This document shows, one piece after another, positions 8,539 through 16,813 of a stretch of DNA of 33,175 bases. The notes beneath the pieces are model-generated. The model searched no databases, was not told the DNA's origin, and saw nothing but the letters and a program-made list of their open reading frames with translations. How positions within the stretch are numbered: the stretch's first letter is position 1; each line of letters begins with the position of its first letter. The stretch covers positions 1-33,175 of the forward strand of contig JAPTWT010000207.1 of NCBI GenBank assembly GCA_028064935.1, in the 5' to 3' direction. Origin of the DNA: Gammaproteobacteria bacterium. Its GTDB lineage: Bacteria > Pseudomonadota > Gammaproteobacteria > Acidiferrobacterales > Acidiferrobacteraceae. The position numbers and the translations under genes are program-made.

Positions 8539-10356
8539 CTAACCCTGGCGCTGGGCCTTCTTGCGGTCGTTCTCCTTCAGATAACGCTTGCGCAGCCGGA
8601 TATGGTGCGGCGTCACCTCCACCAGCTCATCGTCGTCGATGAACTCGATGGCGCGCTCGAGCGTCAGCTGGATCGGCGGGGTGAGCAGGATGTTCTCATC
8701 CGAGCCCGACGCGCGCATGTTGGTGAGCTGCTTGCCGCGTAGCGGATTCACCACCAGATCGTTGTCGCGCGAGTGGATGCCGATGATCATGCCTTCGTAC
8801 AGGTCCTCGCCCGGTCCTATGAAAAGCCGCCCTCGTTCTTGCAGGCTAAATAGCGCGTAGGCCACGCTCTTGCCGGCCCCGTTGGCGATCAGAACGCCGT
8901 TCACGCGCCCGCCGATGTCGCCTTTCTTCACCGGGCCGTAGTGATCGAAGACATGGTGCATGAGGCCCGTGCCCGAGGTGAGACTCAGGAACTCTGTCTG
9001 GAAGCCGATCAGACCGCGTGAGGGGATGATGTACTCCAGGCGGATACGGCCGCTGGCATCGGGCTCCATGGCCAGAAGGTCCCCGCGGCGATTGCCAAGC
9101 CGTTCGATCAGCACGCCCTGGTGGGCCTGTTCCACGTCCAGGGTGAGCGCCTCGTAGGGCTCGTGGACCTCACCGTCCACGATCTTGGTGATCACCTGCG
9201 GGCGCGACACCGCGAGCTCGTAGCCCTCGCGGCGCATGGTCTCGATCAGGATGCCGAGATGCAGCTCACCGCGTCCCGAGACCTTGAATTTATCGGCATC
9301 GGCCGTATCCTCGACGCGCAGGGCGACGTTGTGGATGAGTTCGCGCTCGAGGCGCTCGCGCAGCTGGCGGCTGGTGACAAACTTCCCGTCTTGTCCCACG
9401 AACGGCGAGGTGTTGATCTCGAAGGTCATGCTCACGGTGGGTTCATCCACGGTGAGCGGCGGCAGGGCCTCGGGCCGGCTTGGGTCGCACAGCGTGTCCG
9501 AGATGTAGATGGGGTCGATACCGGTTACGGCGATGATGTCGCCGGCCGAGGCCTCCTTGATCTCGGTGCGCTCCAGGCCCAGGAAGCCCAGCACCTGCAG
9601 GACTTTGCCCTCGCGGCGTTTGCCCTCGCGGTCGATGACCGCCACTGCCTGATTGGTGCGTACCGTCCCGCGCTTGATGCGGCCGGTGGCGATCGGGCCC
9701 ACATAGCTCGAATAGGCGAGGCTCGAGACCTGCATCTGGAAGGGGCCGTCGGGGTCGACCTCGGGCGGCGGGGTGTGGCGCAGTATGGCCTCGAAGAGCG
9801 GCGTCATGTCGCCCTCGCGCACATCGGGCGAGAGGCTCGCGTAACCGTACAGGGCCGAGGCGTAGACGACCGAGAAATCCAATTGCTCTTCGGTCGCCCC
9901 CAGTTTGTCGAAGAGGTCGAAGGTCTGATCCAGGACCCAGTTCACGCGTGCCCCCGGCCGGTCGACCTTGTTGATGACGACGATCGGCCGCAGCCCGAGG
10001 GCGAAGGCCTTGCGTGTCACGAAGCGCGTCTGTGGCATGGGTCCGTCGACGGCGTCGACGAGCAACAGCACCGAGTCCACCATGGACAGCACGCGCTCCA
10101 CCTCACCCCCGAAATCCGCGTGCCCAGGGGTGTCGACGATATTGATGCGGTGATCGCGCCAGCGGATCGCCGTATTCTTGGCGAGGATCGTGATGCCGCG
10201 CTCGCGCTCGAGGTCGTTGGAGTCCATGACCCGGGCGCCCATGTTCGCGCGGCTTTCAAAGGTGCCGGATTGTTTCAGCAGTTCGTCGACGAGCGTGGTC
10301 TTGCCGTGGTCGACATGGGCGATGATCGCGATGTTCCGAAGATTCTGGGTTGTCAT
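8539..10356 (-). CDS. typA: Ribosome-associated GTPase TypA/BipA, copy 2
   Basis: Identical in sequence to the copy at 2439-4256: 605 aa, G1 AHVDHGKT at 13-20, G3 DTPGH at 75-79, G4 NKVD at 129-132. The start is the ATG at 10356. Downstream on the same strand, after the antisense prfC fragment, lie the truncated ahcY and metF copy 1, so readthrough from this gene is the nearest upstream source of transcription for them. A doubled typA dose would be the main gain of function for this GTPase. Confidence 0.95.
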   Translation of the reverse strand: MTTQNLRNIAIIAHVDHGKTTLVDELLKQSGTFESRANMGARVMDSNDLERERGITILAKNTAIRWRDHRINIVDTPGHADFGGEVERVLSMVDSVLLLVDAVDGPMPQTRFVTRKAFALGLRPIVVINKVDRPGARVNWVLDQTFDLFDKLGATEEQLDFSVVYASALYGYASLSPDVREGDMTPLFEAILRHTPPPEVDPDGPFQMQVSSLAYSSYVGPIATGRIKRGTVRTNQAVAVIDREGKRREGKVLQVLGFLGLERTEIKEASAGDIIAVTGIDPIYISDTLCDPSRPEALPPLTVDEPTVSMTFEINTSPFVGQDGKFVTSRQLRERLERELIHNVALRVEDTADADKFKVSGRGELHLGILIETMRREGYELAVSRPQVITKIVDGEVHEPYEALTLDVEQAHQGVLIERLGNRRGDLLAMEPDASGRIRLEYIIPSRGLIGFQTEFLSLTSGTGLMHHVFDHYGPVKKGDIGGRVNGVLIANGAGKSVAYALFSLQERGRLFIGPGEDLYEGMIIGIHSRDNDLVVNPLRGKQLTNMRASGSDENILLTPPIQLTLERAIEFIDDDELVEVTPHHIRLRKRYLKENDRKKAQRQG

Positions 10357-10381
10357 AGGGGACGCAAGGAAAGGGGCGCGC

Positions 10382-10387
10382 AGTATA
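10382..10387 (-). promoter_or_regulatory. Candidate -10 element of typA, copy 2
   Basis: TATACT on the minus strand, the same site as at 4282-4287. No good -35. Confidence 0.35.
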
Positions 10388-10497
10388 CAGGCAACACGTG
10401 AGGTGATGCTATAAGGGCGACGCACGGTTGGGTGTCGGACCGGCGCATTGTACTGACCTCCCCGGTCCGGGGGAAGAGCGGTGCGTGCCCGGACCGT

Positions 10498-10749
10498 CTA
10501 ACGGCGCCCCAATAACGCCCCTACCACCACACCGAGCACGGCGCCGAGGATGAGACCGGCTACCACCTCGTTGAACGAGCGCTCGGCCAGCGGTACCAAA
10601 AACCGATTCAGGCCGTGGAGGTCCGAGCCGCGCGTCAGCACCACCGACAAGGGCAGTTGGTGGCCGAAGATATCCGAGGGTCGCAGCAGAAAACCCGTTA
10701 TGGCGCCGGCGGCGGCGAAGATCACCGCCAGAGGAGTTACCGTTCTCAC
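10498..10749 (-). CDS. Small two-helix membrane protein, unknown function, copy 2
   Basis: Identical to the copy at 4398-4649: 83 aa from the GTG at 10749, two hydrophobic helices (about 5-22 and 61-80), the second glycine-rich, and the end LGRR. GAGG precedes the start by six bases. It is divergent from tetR copy 2. Family not recognised. Confidence 0.6.
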   Translation of the reverse strand: MRTVTPLAVIFAAAGAITGFLLRPSDIFGHQLPLSVVLTRGSDLHGLNRFLVPLAERSFNEVVAGLILGAVLGVVVGALLGRR

Positions 10750-10778
10750 TGGATCCCTCACACAAGAATACGTCGCGC

Positions 10779-10807
10779 AGTACACCACCGGCGGTCGCCG
10801 AAGGCAA
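10779..10807 (-). promoter_or_regulatory. Candidate promoter of the small membrane protein, copy 2
   Basis: TTGCCT (10802-10807), 17-nt spacer, TGTACT (10779-10784) on the minus strand, as in copy 1. Confidence 0.4.
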
Positions 10808-10825
10808 GATCGATCGGCGCCCCGC

Positions 10826-10853
10826 TTGACCCATACCAACCAGTCGGTATGAT
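10826..10853 (+). promoter_or_regulatory. tetR promoter with embedded operator, copy 2
   Basis: TTGACC (10826-10831) and TATGAT (10848-10853) with a 16-nt spacer. The ATACC/GGTAT inverted repeat occupies 10833-10850. The start codon follows the -10 by six bases, so the transcript should be leaderless. With two operators and two tetR genes, repression should scale with the duplication. Confidence 0.68.
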
Positions 10854-10859
10854 AGCGCC

Positions 10860-11453
10860 ATGGACACCACGCACGATTCAACCCGCACCCAGCTGCTTCA
10901 GGCGGCGTTTGCCGAGATTCATCGCCACGGCTTCCAGGCCGCCGGCCTCTCCGAGATCCTGCGCGACACCGGTCTTACGAAAGGCGCCTTGTACCACCAT
11001 TTCCCGAGCAAGCACGCCCTCGGTCTCGTGGTCATAGACGAGGTCATCCAGGGGCGGCTCGCGGACGCCATATTCCGACCCCTCGAAGAGGCGGAAGACC
11101 CCTATCAGACCCTGCTCGCCCTCCTCGATCAGCGCATCCATGGTGTGGACGACGAGGTCGTCAAATGGGGCTGTCCGCTCAATAACCTGATCCAGGAAAT
11201 GAGTGCCGTCGACGCCGATTTCCGGGAGCACTTGTCAGCCATCCTGGCGCGCTGGCAGGGTGTCGTGCAGGCCGCCCTGGCAAGGGCCCAGGCCCAGGGG
11301 CGCGTGCGCGCGGATCTCGATTGCGAGGCCGCTTCGCTCTTTTTGGTGGCCGCCTGGGAAGGTTGCTGGGGCATTGCCAAGAATCACCAGTCGGCAGCGG
11401 TCTTCCGTCACTGTCTGCGTGAGCTTCGCGACTACGTCCGCGGGTTGGCGTAG
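10860..11453 (+). CDS. TetR/AcrR family transcriptional regulator, copy 2
   Basis: Identical to the protein encoded at 4760-5353: 197 aa, N-terminal helix-turn-helix with TGLTKGALYHHFPSKHAL, and a NemR/AcuR-like ligand domain with WGCPLNNLIQE. It is followed 41 nt later by the second CMD-like gene and preceded by its own promoter and operator. Confidence 0.9.
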   Translation: MDTTHDSTRTQLLQAAFAEIHRHGFQAAGLSEILRDTGLTKGALYHHFPSKHALGLVVIDEVIQGRLADAIFRPLEEAEDPYQTLLALLDQRIHGVDDEVVKWGCPLNNLIQEMSAVDADFREHLSAILARWQGVVQAALARAQAQGRVRADLDCEAASLFLVAAWEGCWGIAKNHQSAAVFRHCLRELRDYVRGLA

Positions 11454-11494
11454 GCCATTCGTTTATCCATTTTTTCGCCCAAGGAGTCCATCTC

Positions 11495-12028
11495 ATGACC
11501 TTGCTGACCACGCAAACCCCCGAGACTGCGACCGGCGCTGTCGCCGAGACCTATAAGGCCGTTGCCGGGCTCTTTGGTCGCGTCCCCAACGCCGTGCAGT
11601 TTTATAGCAGCAGCCCCGCACTCCTTGCCCAGCAATGGGACAGTATCCGCTACTATCGCAATCACCCGGCCCTTTCCGCGGCCCTGCTGGCCTCAATCCG
11701 CATGCTCGTGTCGAAGAGCAACGATTGCGAGTATTGCGTGGGCTTCAATGAGGCATTGCTCATCCATATGTGCGGCCAGACGCCCGATGAGGTGGCGGCC
11801 ACCAAGGCCGATCCCAAGGCCACGCCATTGGCGGAGAAGGATCGGGCGATGCTGCTTTTTGTTCTGAAGGCCATGGCTACACCGCACGCGGTGGGTAAGC
11901 CCGACCTCGATCACCTGCGCGGGCTGGGATGGACGGATGGCGACATGCTCGACGCGGTGGCCCACGGGGCGCGCAATACGGCGGTCGACATCCTCTTCAA
12001 CACCTTCAAGATCGAGCGGGATTTCTGA
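11495..12028 (+). CDS. Carboxymuconolactone decarboxylase / AhpD-like protein, copy 2
   Basis: Identical to the protein encoded at 5395-5928: 177 aa, redox pair Cys78-Glu-Tyr-Cys81, Asn85 in place of the usual AhpD His, and AAGGAG ribosome site. It is convergent with metF copy 2 across a 220-nt gap that holds no gene; only a GC-rich GGCGCC inverted repeat around 12151-12173 stands out there. Confidence 0.85.
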   Translation: MTLLTTQTPETATGAVAETYKAVAGLFGRVPNAVQFYSSSPALLAQQWDSIRYYRNHPALSAALLASIRMLVSKSNDCEYCVGFNEALLIHMCGQTPDEVAATKADPKATPLAEKDRAMLLFVLKAMATPHAVGKPDLDHLRGLGWTDGDMLDAVAHGARNTAVDILFNTFKIERDF

Positions 12029-12248
12029 CGTCGTCGCCGCGCACGGGTCTCCGCTAACGACTATGGCGCCCGCAGAGGCCCTTTATCCTGCGCGATTACG
12101 GGTCTCACGGTCTTGCCGCGTCTTCCTGTTGCCCATAGGGGCTTGGACATGGCGCCAGGCGGGGCGGGGCGCCTTGGGCCCAGCGGGCATCCGGCGCCAG
12201 CGCCCCCGGCCCGCTCAGGCTACGGTCTTGCCATGGGGGCCGGCGCTG

Positions 12249-13094
12249 TCACAATCCCAGCCGTTCCCATATCACGCTCGAGGGCGCGGCCTTGTTCAGG
12301 GTATAGAAGTGGAGTCCCGGGGCGCCGGCGGCCAGGAGTTCGGCGCACAGGGCGGTGGTGACGTCGAGGCCGAAGGAGCGGATCGACTCGCCGTCTTCGC
12401 CGAAGTCTTCGAGACGCCGGCGGATCCAGCGGGGCACCTCGGCCCCGCAGGCCTCCGAGAAGCGCAGCAGTTGCCGGTGATTGGTGATGGGCATGATACC
12501 AGGCACAATCGGTACCGTAAGTCCGCGCGCCTCGCAGGTGTCCACGAACCAGTAGTAGGCGTCGGCGTTGTAGAAGTATTGGGTGATCGCGGAGTTGGCG
12601 CCGGCGTCGATCTTTTCCTGGAAGTGTCTGATGTCGTCCTCGGCGCTGGTCGCTTGCGGATGCACCTCGGGATAGGCCGCCACCTCGATATGGAAGTGGT
12701 CTCCGGTCTCGGCGCGGATGAAGCGCACGAGCTCGGAGGCGTATCGGAAGTCGCCGGGATCGACCATCCCCGACGGCAGGTCGCCCCGGAGTGCCACGAT
12801 ATGGCGCACCCCGAGGGCCTTATAGGTCGCCAGGATGTCGCGGATGCTGTCGCGTGTCGCGCCGATACACGAGAGGTGAGGCGCCGCCGCCTTCCCGTGC
12901 CCGGCGATCTCGCGCACGGTCTCCAGGGTCCGCTCCCGCGTGCTGCCGCCGGCCCCGAAGGTCACCGAGAAGAATCGCGGATCCAGCGGTGCGAGCTGTT
13001 CCAGAGCGGCGTGGAAGGCGCTCCGCGCCTCCTCGCTCTTCGGGGGAAAGAACTCGAAGCTAAAGACCCGCGCGTGGCGCTTTTGCGACTCCAT
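12249..13094 (-). CDS. metF: 5,10-methylenetetrahydrofolate reductase, copy 2 (native operon context)
   Basis: Identical to the protein encoded at 6149-6994: 281 aa, catalytic Glu14 in FSFEFFPPK, Asp105 in ALRGDLP. Here it lies seven bases behind the intact ahcY, in the order metK-ahcY-metF. This is the probable ancestral arrangement, coupling methyl-group supply (methyl-THF) to the SAM/SAH cycle. Confidence 0.95.
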   Translation of the reverse strand: MESQKRHARVFSFEFFPPKSEEARSAFHAALEQLAPLDPRFFSVTFGAGGSTRERTLETVREIAGHGKAAAPHLSCIGATRDSIRDILATYKALGVRHIVALRGDLPSGMVDPGDFRYASELVRFIRAETGDHFHIEVAAYPEVHPQATSAEDDIRHFQEKIDAGANSAITQYFYNADAYYWFVDTCEARGLTVPIVPGIMPITNHRQLLRFSEACGAEVPRWIRRRLEDFGEDGESIRSFGLDVTTALCAELLAAGAPGLHFYTLNKAAPSSVIWERLGL

Positions 13095-13101
13095 CCCGGG
13101 A

Positions 13102-14415
13102 TCAGTAGCGGTACCGGGTCGGCTTGTAAGGGCCTTCGACCGGCACGTTGATATAGGCGGCCTGTTCGGCGGTGAGCTTCGTCAAATGCGCGCCGATCTT
13201 GTCCAGGTGCAGGCGTGCGACCTTCTCGTCCAGATGCTTGGGCAGCGTATAGACCTGTACCTTGTAGTCCTGCGGATGGTTCCAGAGCTCGATCTGCGCC
13301 ATGACCTGGTTTGTGAACGAGGCTGACATCACAAAGCTCGAATGGCCGGTGGCGCAACCCAGGTTCACGAGCCGCCCTTCCGCCAGGACGATGATCTTCT
13401 TGCCATCCGGGAAGACGATATGGTCGACCTGCGGCTTGATGTTCTCCCACGGGAGGGTCCGTAGCGCCGCGATATCGATCTCGGAATCGAAGTGCCCGAT
13501 GTTGCACACGATCGCCTCATGCTTCATGGCGCGCACGTGCTCCAGGCCTATGACGTGAACGTTGCCCGTGGCGGTGACGAAGATGTCGGCCAGCGGTGCG
13601 GCCTCCTCCAGGGTCACCACCCGATAGCCTTCCATGGCCGCCTGTAAGGCACAGATCGGATCGATCTCCGTGACCCATACCGTGGCGCCCATGCCGCGGA
13701 AGGCCTGAGCACACCCCTTGCCGACATCGCCATAGCCGGCCACGACGCAGATCTTGCCGGCGATCATGACGTCGGTGGCGCGCTTGATACCGTCGATCAG
13801 GGATTCACGACAGCCGTAGAGGTTGTCGAATTTCGACTTCGTGACCGAATCGTTTACGTTGAACGCCGGGCACAACAGCTTGCCCTGGGCCTCGAGATCA
13901 TAGAGCCGGTGAACCCCGGTCGTGGTCTCTTCCGAAAGCCCGCGGACATCCTTCATCAATTCCGGGTAGCGCTCGTGCATGACCGCCGTCAGGTCGCCAC
14001 CGTCGTCGAGGAGCATGTTGGGGTGCCAGCCGTCGGGCCCGTTGATGGTCTGGTCGATGCACCACCAGTACTCTTCCTCGCTCTCGCCCTTCCACGCAAA
14101 GACCGGGATCCCGGCTGCGGCCATGGCGGCGGCGGCATGATCCTGCGTCGAAAAGATGTTGCACGACGACCAGCGCAGGTCCGCGCCCAGCTCAACCAGG
14201 GTCTCCATCAGCACGGCGGTCTGTATCGTCATGTGCAGGCTGCCGGCGATACGGGCCCCTTTGAGGGGTTTTTGCCCCTTGTACTCGGCGCGCAGGGCCA
14301 TGAGGCCTGGCATCTCGGTCTCGGCGATCGCGATCTCGGCGCGGCCATAGGCCGCTTGCCCGATATCGGCCACCTTGTAGTCATGCGCCTCTTTTGCGTG
14401 GACTGCCGATTTCAT
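13102..14415 (-). CDS. ahcY: Adenosylhomocysteinase (S-adenosyl-L-homocysteine hydrolase), intact
   Basis: NAD-dependent cytoplasmic enzyme that splits S-adenosylhomocysteine into adenosine and homocysteine, removing the inhibitor of methyltransferases. It is 437 aa, as usual. Conserved residues are visible: His61 in GSLHMT, DDGGD at about 137-141, ETTTGVH near 163-169, Lys193 and Asp197-Asn198 in [11 protein letters not shown], Cys202, the dinucleotide motif GYGDVGKG at 227-234, and the C-terminal KPTRYRY. The frame is open to 14466, but I start at the ATG at 14415 ([21 protein letters not shown]), which has GGAG six bases upstream. It lies downstream of metK across 266 nt of structured RNA-like sequence and directly before metF. 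The duplication ends at its codon 117, leaving this copy whole. Confidence 0.96.
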   Translation of the reverse strand: MKSAVHAKEAHDYKVADIGQAAYGRAEIAIAETEMPGLMALRAEYKGQKPLKGARIAGSLHMTIQTAVLMETLVELGADLRWSSCNIFSTQDHAAAAMAAAGIPVFAWKGESEEEYWWCIDQTINGPDGWHPNMLLDDGGDLTAVMHERYPELMKDVRGLSEETTTGVHRLYDLEAQGKLLCPAFNVNDSVTKSKFDNLYGCRESLIDGIKRATDVMIAGKICVVAGYGDVGKGCAQAFRGMGATVWVTEIDPICALQAAMEGYRVVTLEEAAPLADIFVTATGNVHVIGLEHVRAMKHEAIVCNIGHFDSEIDIAALRTLPWENIKPQVDHIVFPDGKKIIVLAEGRLVNLGCATGHSSFVMSASFTNQVMAQIELWNHPQDYKVQVYTLPKHLDEKVARLHLDKIGAHLTKLTAEQAAYINVPVEGPYKPTRYRY

Positions 14416-14457
14416 GAGTGTCTCCGTGAAACCCCACCCTTTTATGGCGAGGAGGTA

Positions 14458-14672
14458 ACCAGCCATTCGGCCGGCGATGGGAGACGGCCTACAAACCGCC
14501 TCCGGTTAAGTCAGTGCCGGTTCTTTCCCGGCTATCCGCCCTTACGGGCCCCTAGGGGCCCGACAGCGGCCCTAGTGACGGGCTCCCTGGCGGGGCCTCT
14601 CCCTCGGGGTTGTGGACAACCGGCTCCCGTCTCATTGTGGGCCGTATGGCCTGTTAGCCCGGGGTAGTTGAC
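14458..14672 (-). ncRNA. Structured RNA between metK and ahcY; HEARO / omega-RNA-like candidate
   Basis: About 215 nt with at least seven helices when read on the minus strand: GGCC-AUAC-GGCC (14640-14651); ACGGG/CCCGU (14626-14630 with 14578-14582) enclosing GGUUG-UCCA-CAACC (14608-14621); a 16-nt palindrome (14546-14561); GCCGG-GAAAGAA-CCGGC (14516-14532); an 8-bp stem (14480-14503); and a 7-bp stem (14458-14475). The last two contain G-U pairs that become A-C mismatches on the plus strand, so the RNA is sense to ahcY. Length, the 5' GUCAACUACCCC, the UCCACAACC hairpin and CUGACUUAACCGG recall HEARO/omega-RNA, the guide RNA of IscB nucleases, as far as I can remember the family. Alternatives are an ahcY leader element of another class. 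No IscB gene is in the window. Confidence 0.5.
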
Positions 14673-14688
14673 GGCTTTCTCCTAGCGC
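14673..14688 (-). other. Putative guide segment of the HEARO-like RNA
   Basis: If the RNA is of the omega-RNA type, the 16 nt directly 5' of GUCAACUACCCC would be the guide. They consist of the last bases of metK, including its TAG stop, and the following flank, as expected if an IS200/IS605-like element inserted just behind metK. This is conditional on the family assignment. Confidence 0.3.
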
Positions 14689-15869
14689 GACAGCGATTGG
14701 ACCTTTTTACCCTCGACCGCCGAGCGCAGCGCCTCGGCCTTGTCGGTGCGCTCCCACAGGAACTCGGCCTCGGTGCGCCCGAAGTGGCCGTAGGCCGCGG
14801 TCTTGGCGTAGATCGGCCGCAAGAGATCCAGGGTCTGAATGATGGCCTTGGGCCGCAGATCGAAGTGCTCGGCCACCAGCTCGGCGATACGGCCGTCGCT
14901 GACCACCCCCGTGCCGAAGGTCTCGACCCGGATCGACACCGGCTGCGCCACCCCGATCGCATAGGCGACCTGGATCTCGCAGCGCGCCGCAAGGCCCGCC
15001 GCGACGATGTTCTTGGCCACATAACGCCCGGCGTAGGCCGCCGAGCGATCGACCTTGGAGGGATCCTTGCCGGAGAACGCCCCGCCGCCATGGCGCGCCA
15101 TGCCGCCGTAGGTGTCGACGATGATTTTGCGTCCGGTGAGGCCACAGTCGCCCACCGGCCCCCCGACCACGAAGCGTCCCGTCGGGTTGATGAAGTAGCG
15201 GGTGTCCTTCGTGAGCCAGCCCTCGGGCAGCGCGGGCTTTATGATCTCCTCCATGACCGCTTCCTTCAGGTCCTGGTAGCGCACGTCCGGGTCATGCTGT
15301 GTCGAGACGACGATGGTGTCTATGGCTGCCGGGACGTCGTTCTCGTAGCGTATGGTGACCTGGCTCTTGGCGTCGGGCCGAAGCCACGGCAGGCGCCCCG
15401 AGCGCCGCACCGCGGCCTGTCTCTGCATGAGCGTATGCGCGAAGGTGATCGGCATGGGCATGAGCGTTTCGGTCTCGTTCGTGGCATAGCCGAACATGAG
15501 CCCCTGGTCGCCGGCGCCTTGTTCCAGATCCAGCCCCTGGCCCTCGTTGACGCCCTGGGCGATATCCGGTGATTGCTTGTCCATGGCCACCACCACCGCG
15601 CAGGCATCCCCGTCGAAGCCCATGCGCGCGTCATAGCCGATGCGGCGGATGGTGGCGCGCGCGATGTCCGTGAAATCCACGATCGCCTTGGTCGTGATCT
15701 CGCCCGACAAAACCACGAGCCCCGTGTTGACGAGCGTTTCGCAGGCCACGCGTCCGTAAGGGTCTTGCGTCAGCACGGCATCAAGCACCCCATCCGAGAT
15801 CTGGTCCGCGATCTTGTCGGGATGACCTTCGGATACCGATTCGGATGTAAAGAGGTAGGATTTCGACAT
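14682..15869 (-). CDS. metK: S-adenosylmethionine synthetase
   Basis: Makes S-adenosylmethionine from methionine and ATP, releasing phosphate and pyrophosphate. It is 395 aa, the normal bacterial length. The family signatures are visible: GHPDK at residues 15-19, GAGDQG at 118-123 and the glycine-rich phosphate loop GGGAFSGKD at 261-269, plus the opening [15 protein letters not shown]. The ATG at 15869 has GGGAG five bases upstream. It heads the minus-strand series metK - structured RNA - ahcY - metF, which together form the activated-methyl cycle. It is divergent from ttcA, with a hairpin-rich 164-nt gap. Confidence 0.97.
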   Translation of the reverse strand: MSKSYLFTSESVSEGHPDKIADQISDGVLDAVLTQDPYGRVACETLVNTGLVVLSGEITTKAIVDFTDIARATIRRIGYDARMGFDGDACAVVVAMDKQSPDIAQGVNEGQGLDLEQGAGDQGLMFGYATNETETLMPMPITFAHTLMQRQAAVRRSGRLPWLRPDAKSQVTIRYENDVPAAIDTIVVSTQHDPDVRYQDLKEAVMEEIIKPALPEGWLTKDTRYFINPTGRFVVGGPVGDCGLTGRKIIVDTYGGMARHGGGAFSGKDPSKVDRSAAYAGRYVAKNIVAAGLAARCEIQVAYAIGVAQPVSIRVETFGTGVVSDGRIAELVAEHFDLRPKAIIQTLDLLRPIYAKTAAYGHFGRTEAEFLWERTDKAEALRSAVEGKKVQSLSR

Positions 15870-15985
15870 GGTGACTCCCGGCGTTTTAGGGTGAGGTCCT
15901 TGTGTGAGCTTAATCTGAGATCAGGCGAGGGCTGGTCTGCTAGCAGCAGATACCATAACATAGCTGTCCCTGGAAATGACAGTCC

Positions 15986-16010
15986 GCGCCCCCGCTTTTG
16001 GCGGGGGCGC
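15986..16010. other. Perfect 10-bp GC hairpin in the metK-ttcA divergent region
   Basis: GCGCCCCCGC and GCGGGGGCGC flank a 5-nt loop. Two smaller inverted repeats lie toward metK: CTGTC/GACAG (15964-15982) and TCTGCT/AGCAGA (15936-15950). It sits between divergent starts, so it is not a terminator for either gene. It could be in the metK leader or a DNA-level site. Confidence 0.6.
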
Positions 16011-16027
16011 CGCGCAACGACTAACAT
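15998..16027 (+). promoter_or_regulatory. Weak candidate promoter of ttcA
   Basis: TTGGCG (15998-16003), an 18-nt spacer and TAACAT (16022-16027), six bases before the ttcA ATG. The -35 overlaps the right arm of the 10-bp hairpin. It matches consensus only moderately. Confidence 0.3.
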
Positions 16028-16033
16028 ACCCCG

Positions 16034-16780
16034 ATGCAGCCCATTCCCCCAAGGCCATTGTTGAGATTGACAGGGCGGGCCATTTCTGATTACGACATGA
16101 TCCGCGCGGGTGATCGCGTGCTGCTCGCGGTCTCGGGCGGTAAGGACAGCCTGGGCCTCCTGCAGGTCCTGCGCCACCTCCAGAAAAAGGCCCCGTTAAC
16201 CTTTGACCTCGGGGTCGCCACCGTGGACCCCGGCATCGACGGCTTCGATCCCGCCCCGCTCATCCCTTATATGGAATCGCTCGGTATCCCGTACTTCTAC
16301 GAGCGGCAGGCCATCGCCGCGCGCGCCCAGGCGACGCTTGGTAACGACTCGTTTTGCAGTTACTGCGCGCGCATGCGCCGCGGGACCCTCTACCGCGTCG
16401 CTCGTGACCACGGTTACAACGTCCTGGCGCTCGCCCAGCACCTGGACGATATCGCCGAGTCCTTTCTCATGAGCGCCTTTCATGCCGGGACCTTGCATAC
16501 GATGCGCGCGCACTATCGGGTCGACGCCGGGGATCTGCGCGTCATCCGGCCCTTCATCTACGTCCGCGAACGCCAGCTGCGGGACTTCGCGCGCGCCGCC
16601 GCACTCCCGGTGATCCCCGACAATTGCCCGGCCTGTTTCCGGAAACCGACCGAGCGCGCCGCCATGAAGGCCCTGCTGGCCGCCGAGGAGGCACGCCACA
16701 AGGACCTCTTTCGCAACCTGTTGAGCGCCGTGCGTCCGCTGCTCGGCGCCGAACGATCGCCTGAAGACGGCACACAATGA
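16034..16780 (+). CDS. ttcA: TtcA-family tRNA 2-thiocytidine synthetase
   Basis: PP-loop ATPase that, in E. coli, thiolates cytidine 32 of certain tRNAs using a 4Fe-4S cluster. It is 248 aa, with the P-loop SGGKDS at residues 34-39, a CxxC pair (Cys108, Cys111) in FCSYCARMRRG, and a further CPAC (Cys198, Cys201) in DNCPACF. TtcA uses two cysteines of the first pair and one later cysteine for its cluster, so the pattern fits. It is shorter at both ends than the E. coli protein (311 aa), so it may be a compact subfamily with a different tRNA target. No Shine-Dalgarno precedes the ATG. Confidence 0.82.
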   Translation: MQPIPPRPLLRLTGRAISDYDMIRAGDRVLLAVSGGKDSLGLLQVLRHLQKKAPLTFDLGVATVDPGIDGFDPAPLIPYMESLGIPYFYERQAIAARAQATLGNDSFCSYCARMRRGTLYRVARDHGYNVLALAQHLDDIAESFLMSAFHAGTLHTMRAHYRVDAGDLRVIRPFIYVRERQLRDFARAAALPVIPDNCPACFRKPTERAAMKALLAAEEARHKDLFRNLLSAVRPLLGAERSPEDGTQ

Positions 16781-16813
16781 CCGCCGCGGCCGGCTCTGGC
16801 ACAATGCCGGCCC

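Larger units (their letters stand above)
7968..14067. repeat. Tandem direct duplication, copy 2 (6,100 bp)
   Basis: Second copy of 1868-7967. It begins in prfC sequence directly after truncated ahcY and ends inside the intact ahcY at codon 117. The junction 7967/7968 is the only novel join. The parents share a single base there, as in illegitimate (microhomology) joining. Confidence 0.97.

Noticed and set aside
1868..14067. Composite transposon or integrated element as the cause of the repeat
   Set aside because: No transposase, terminal inverted repeat, target-site duplication or att-like direct repeat is visible at 1868, 7968 or 14067.
14416..14681. SAH or SAM riboswitch in front of ahcY
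   Set aside because: The expected SAH-riboswitch core (GAGGAGCGCUGC-like 5' segment pairing with GGCGCUC) is not found on the minus strand, and no SAM-I or SAM-II core is seen. The region is structured but different.
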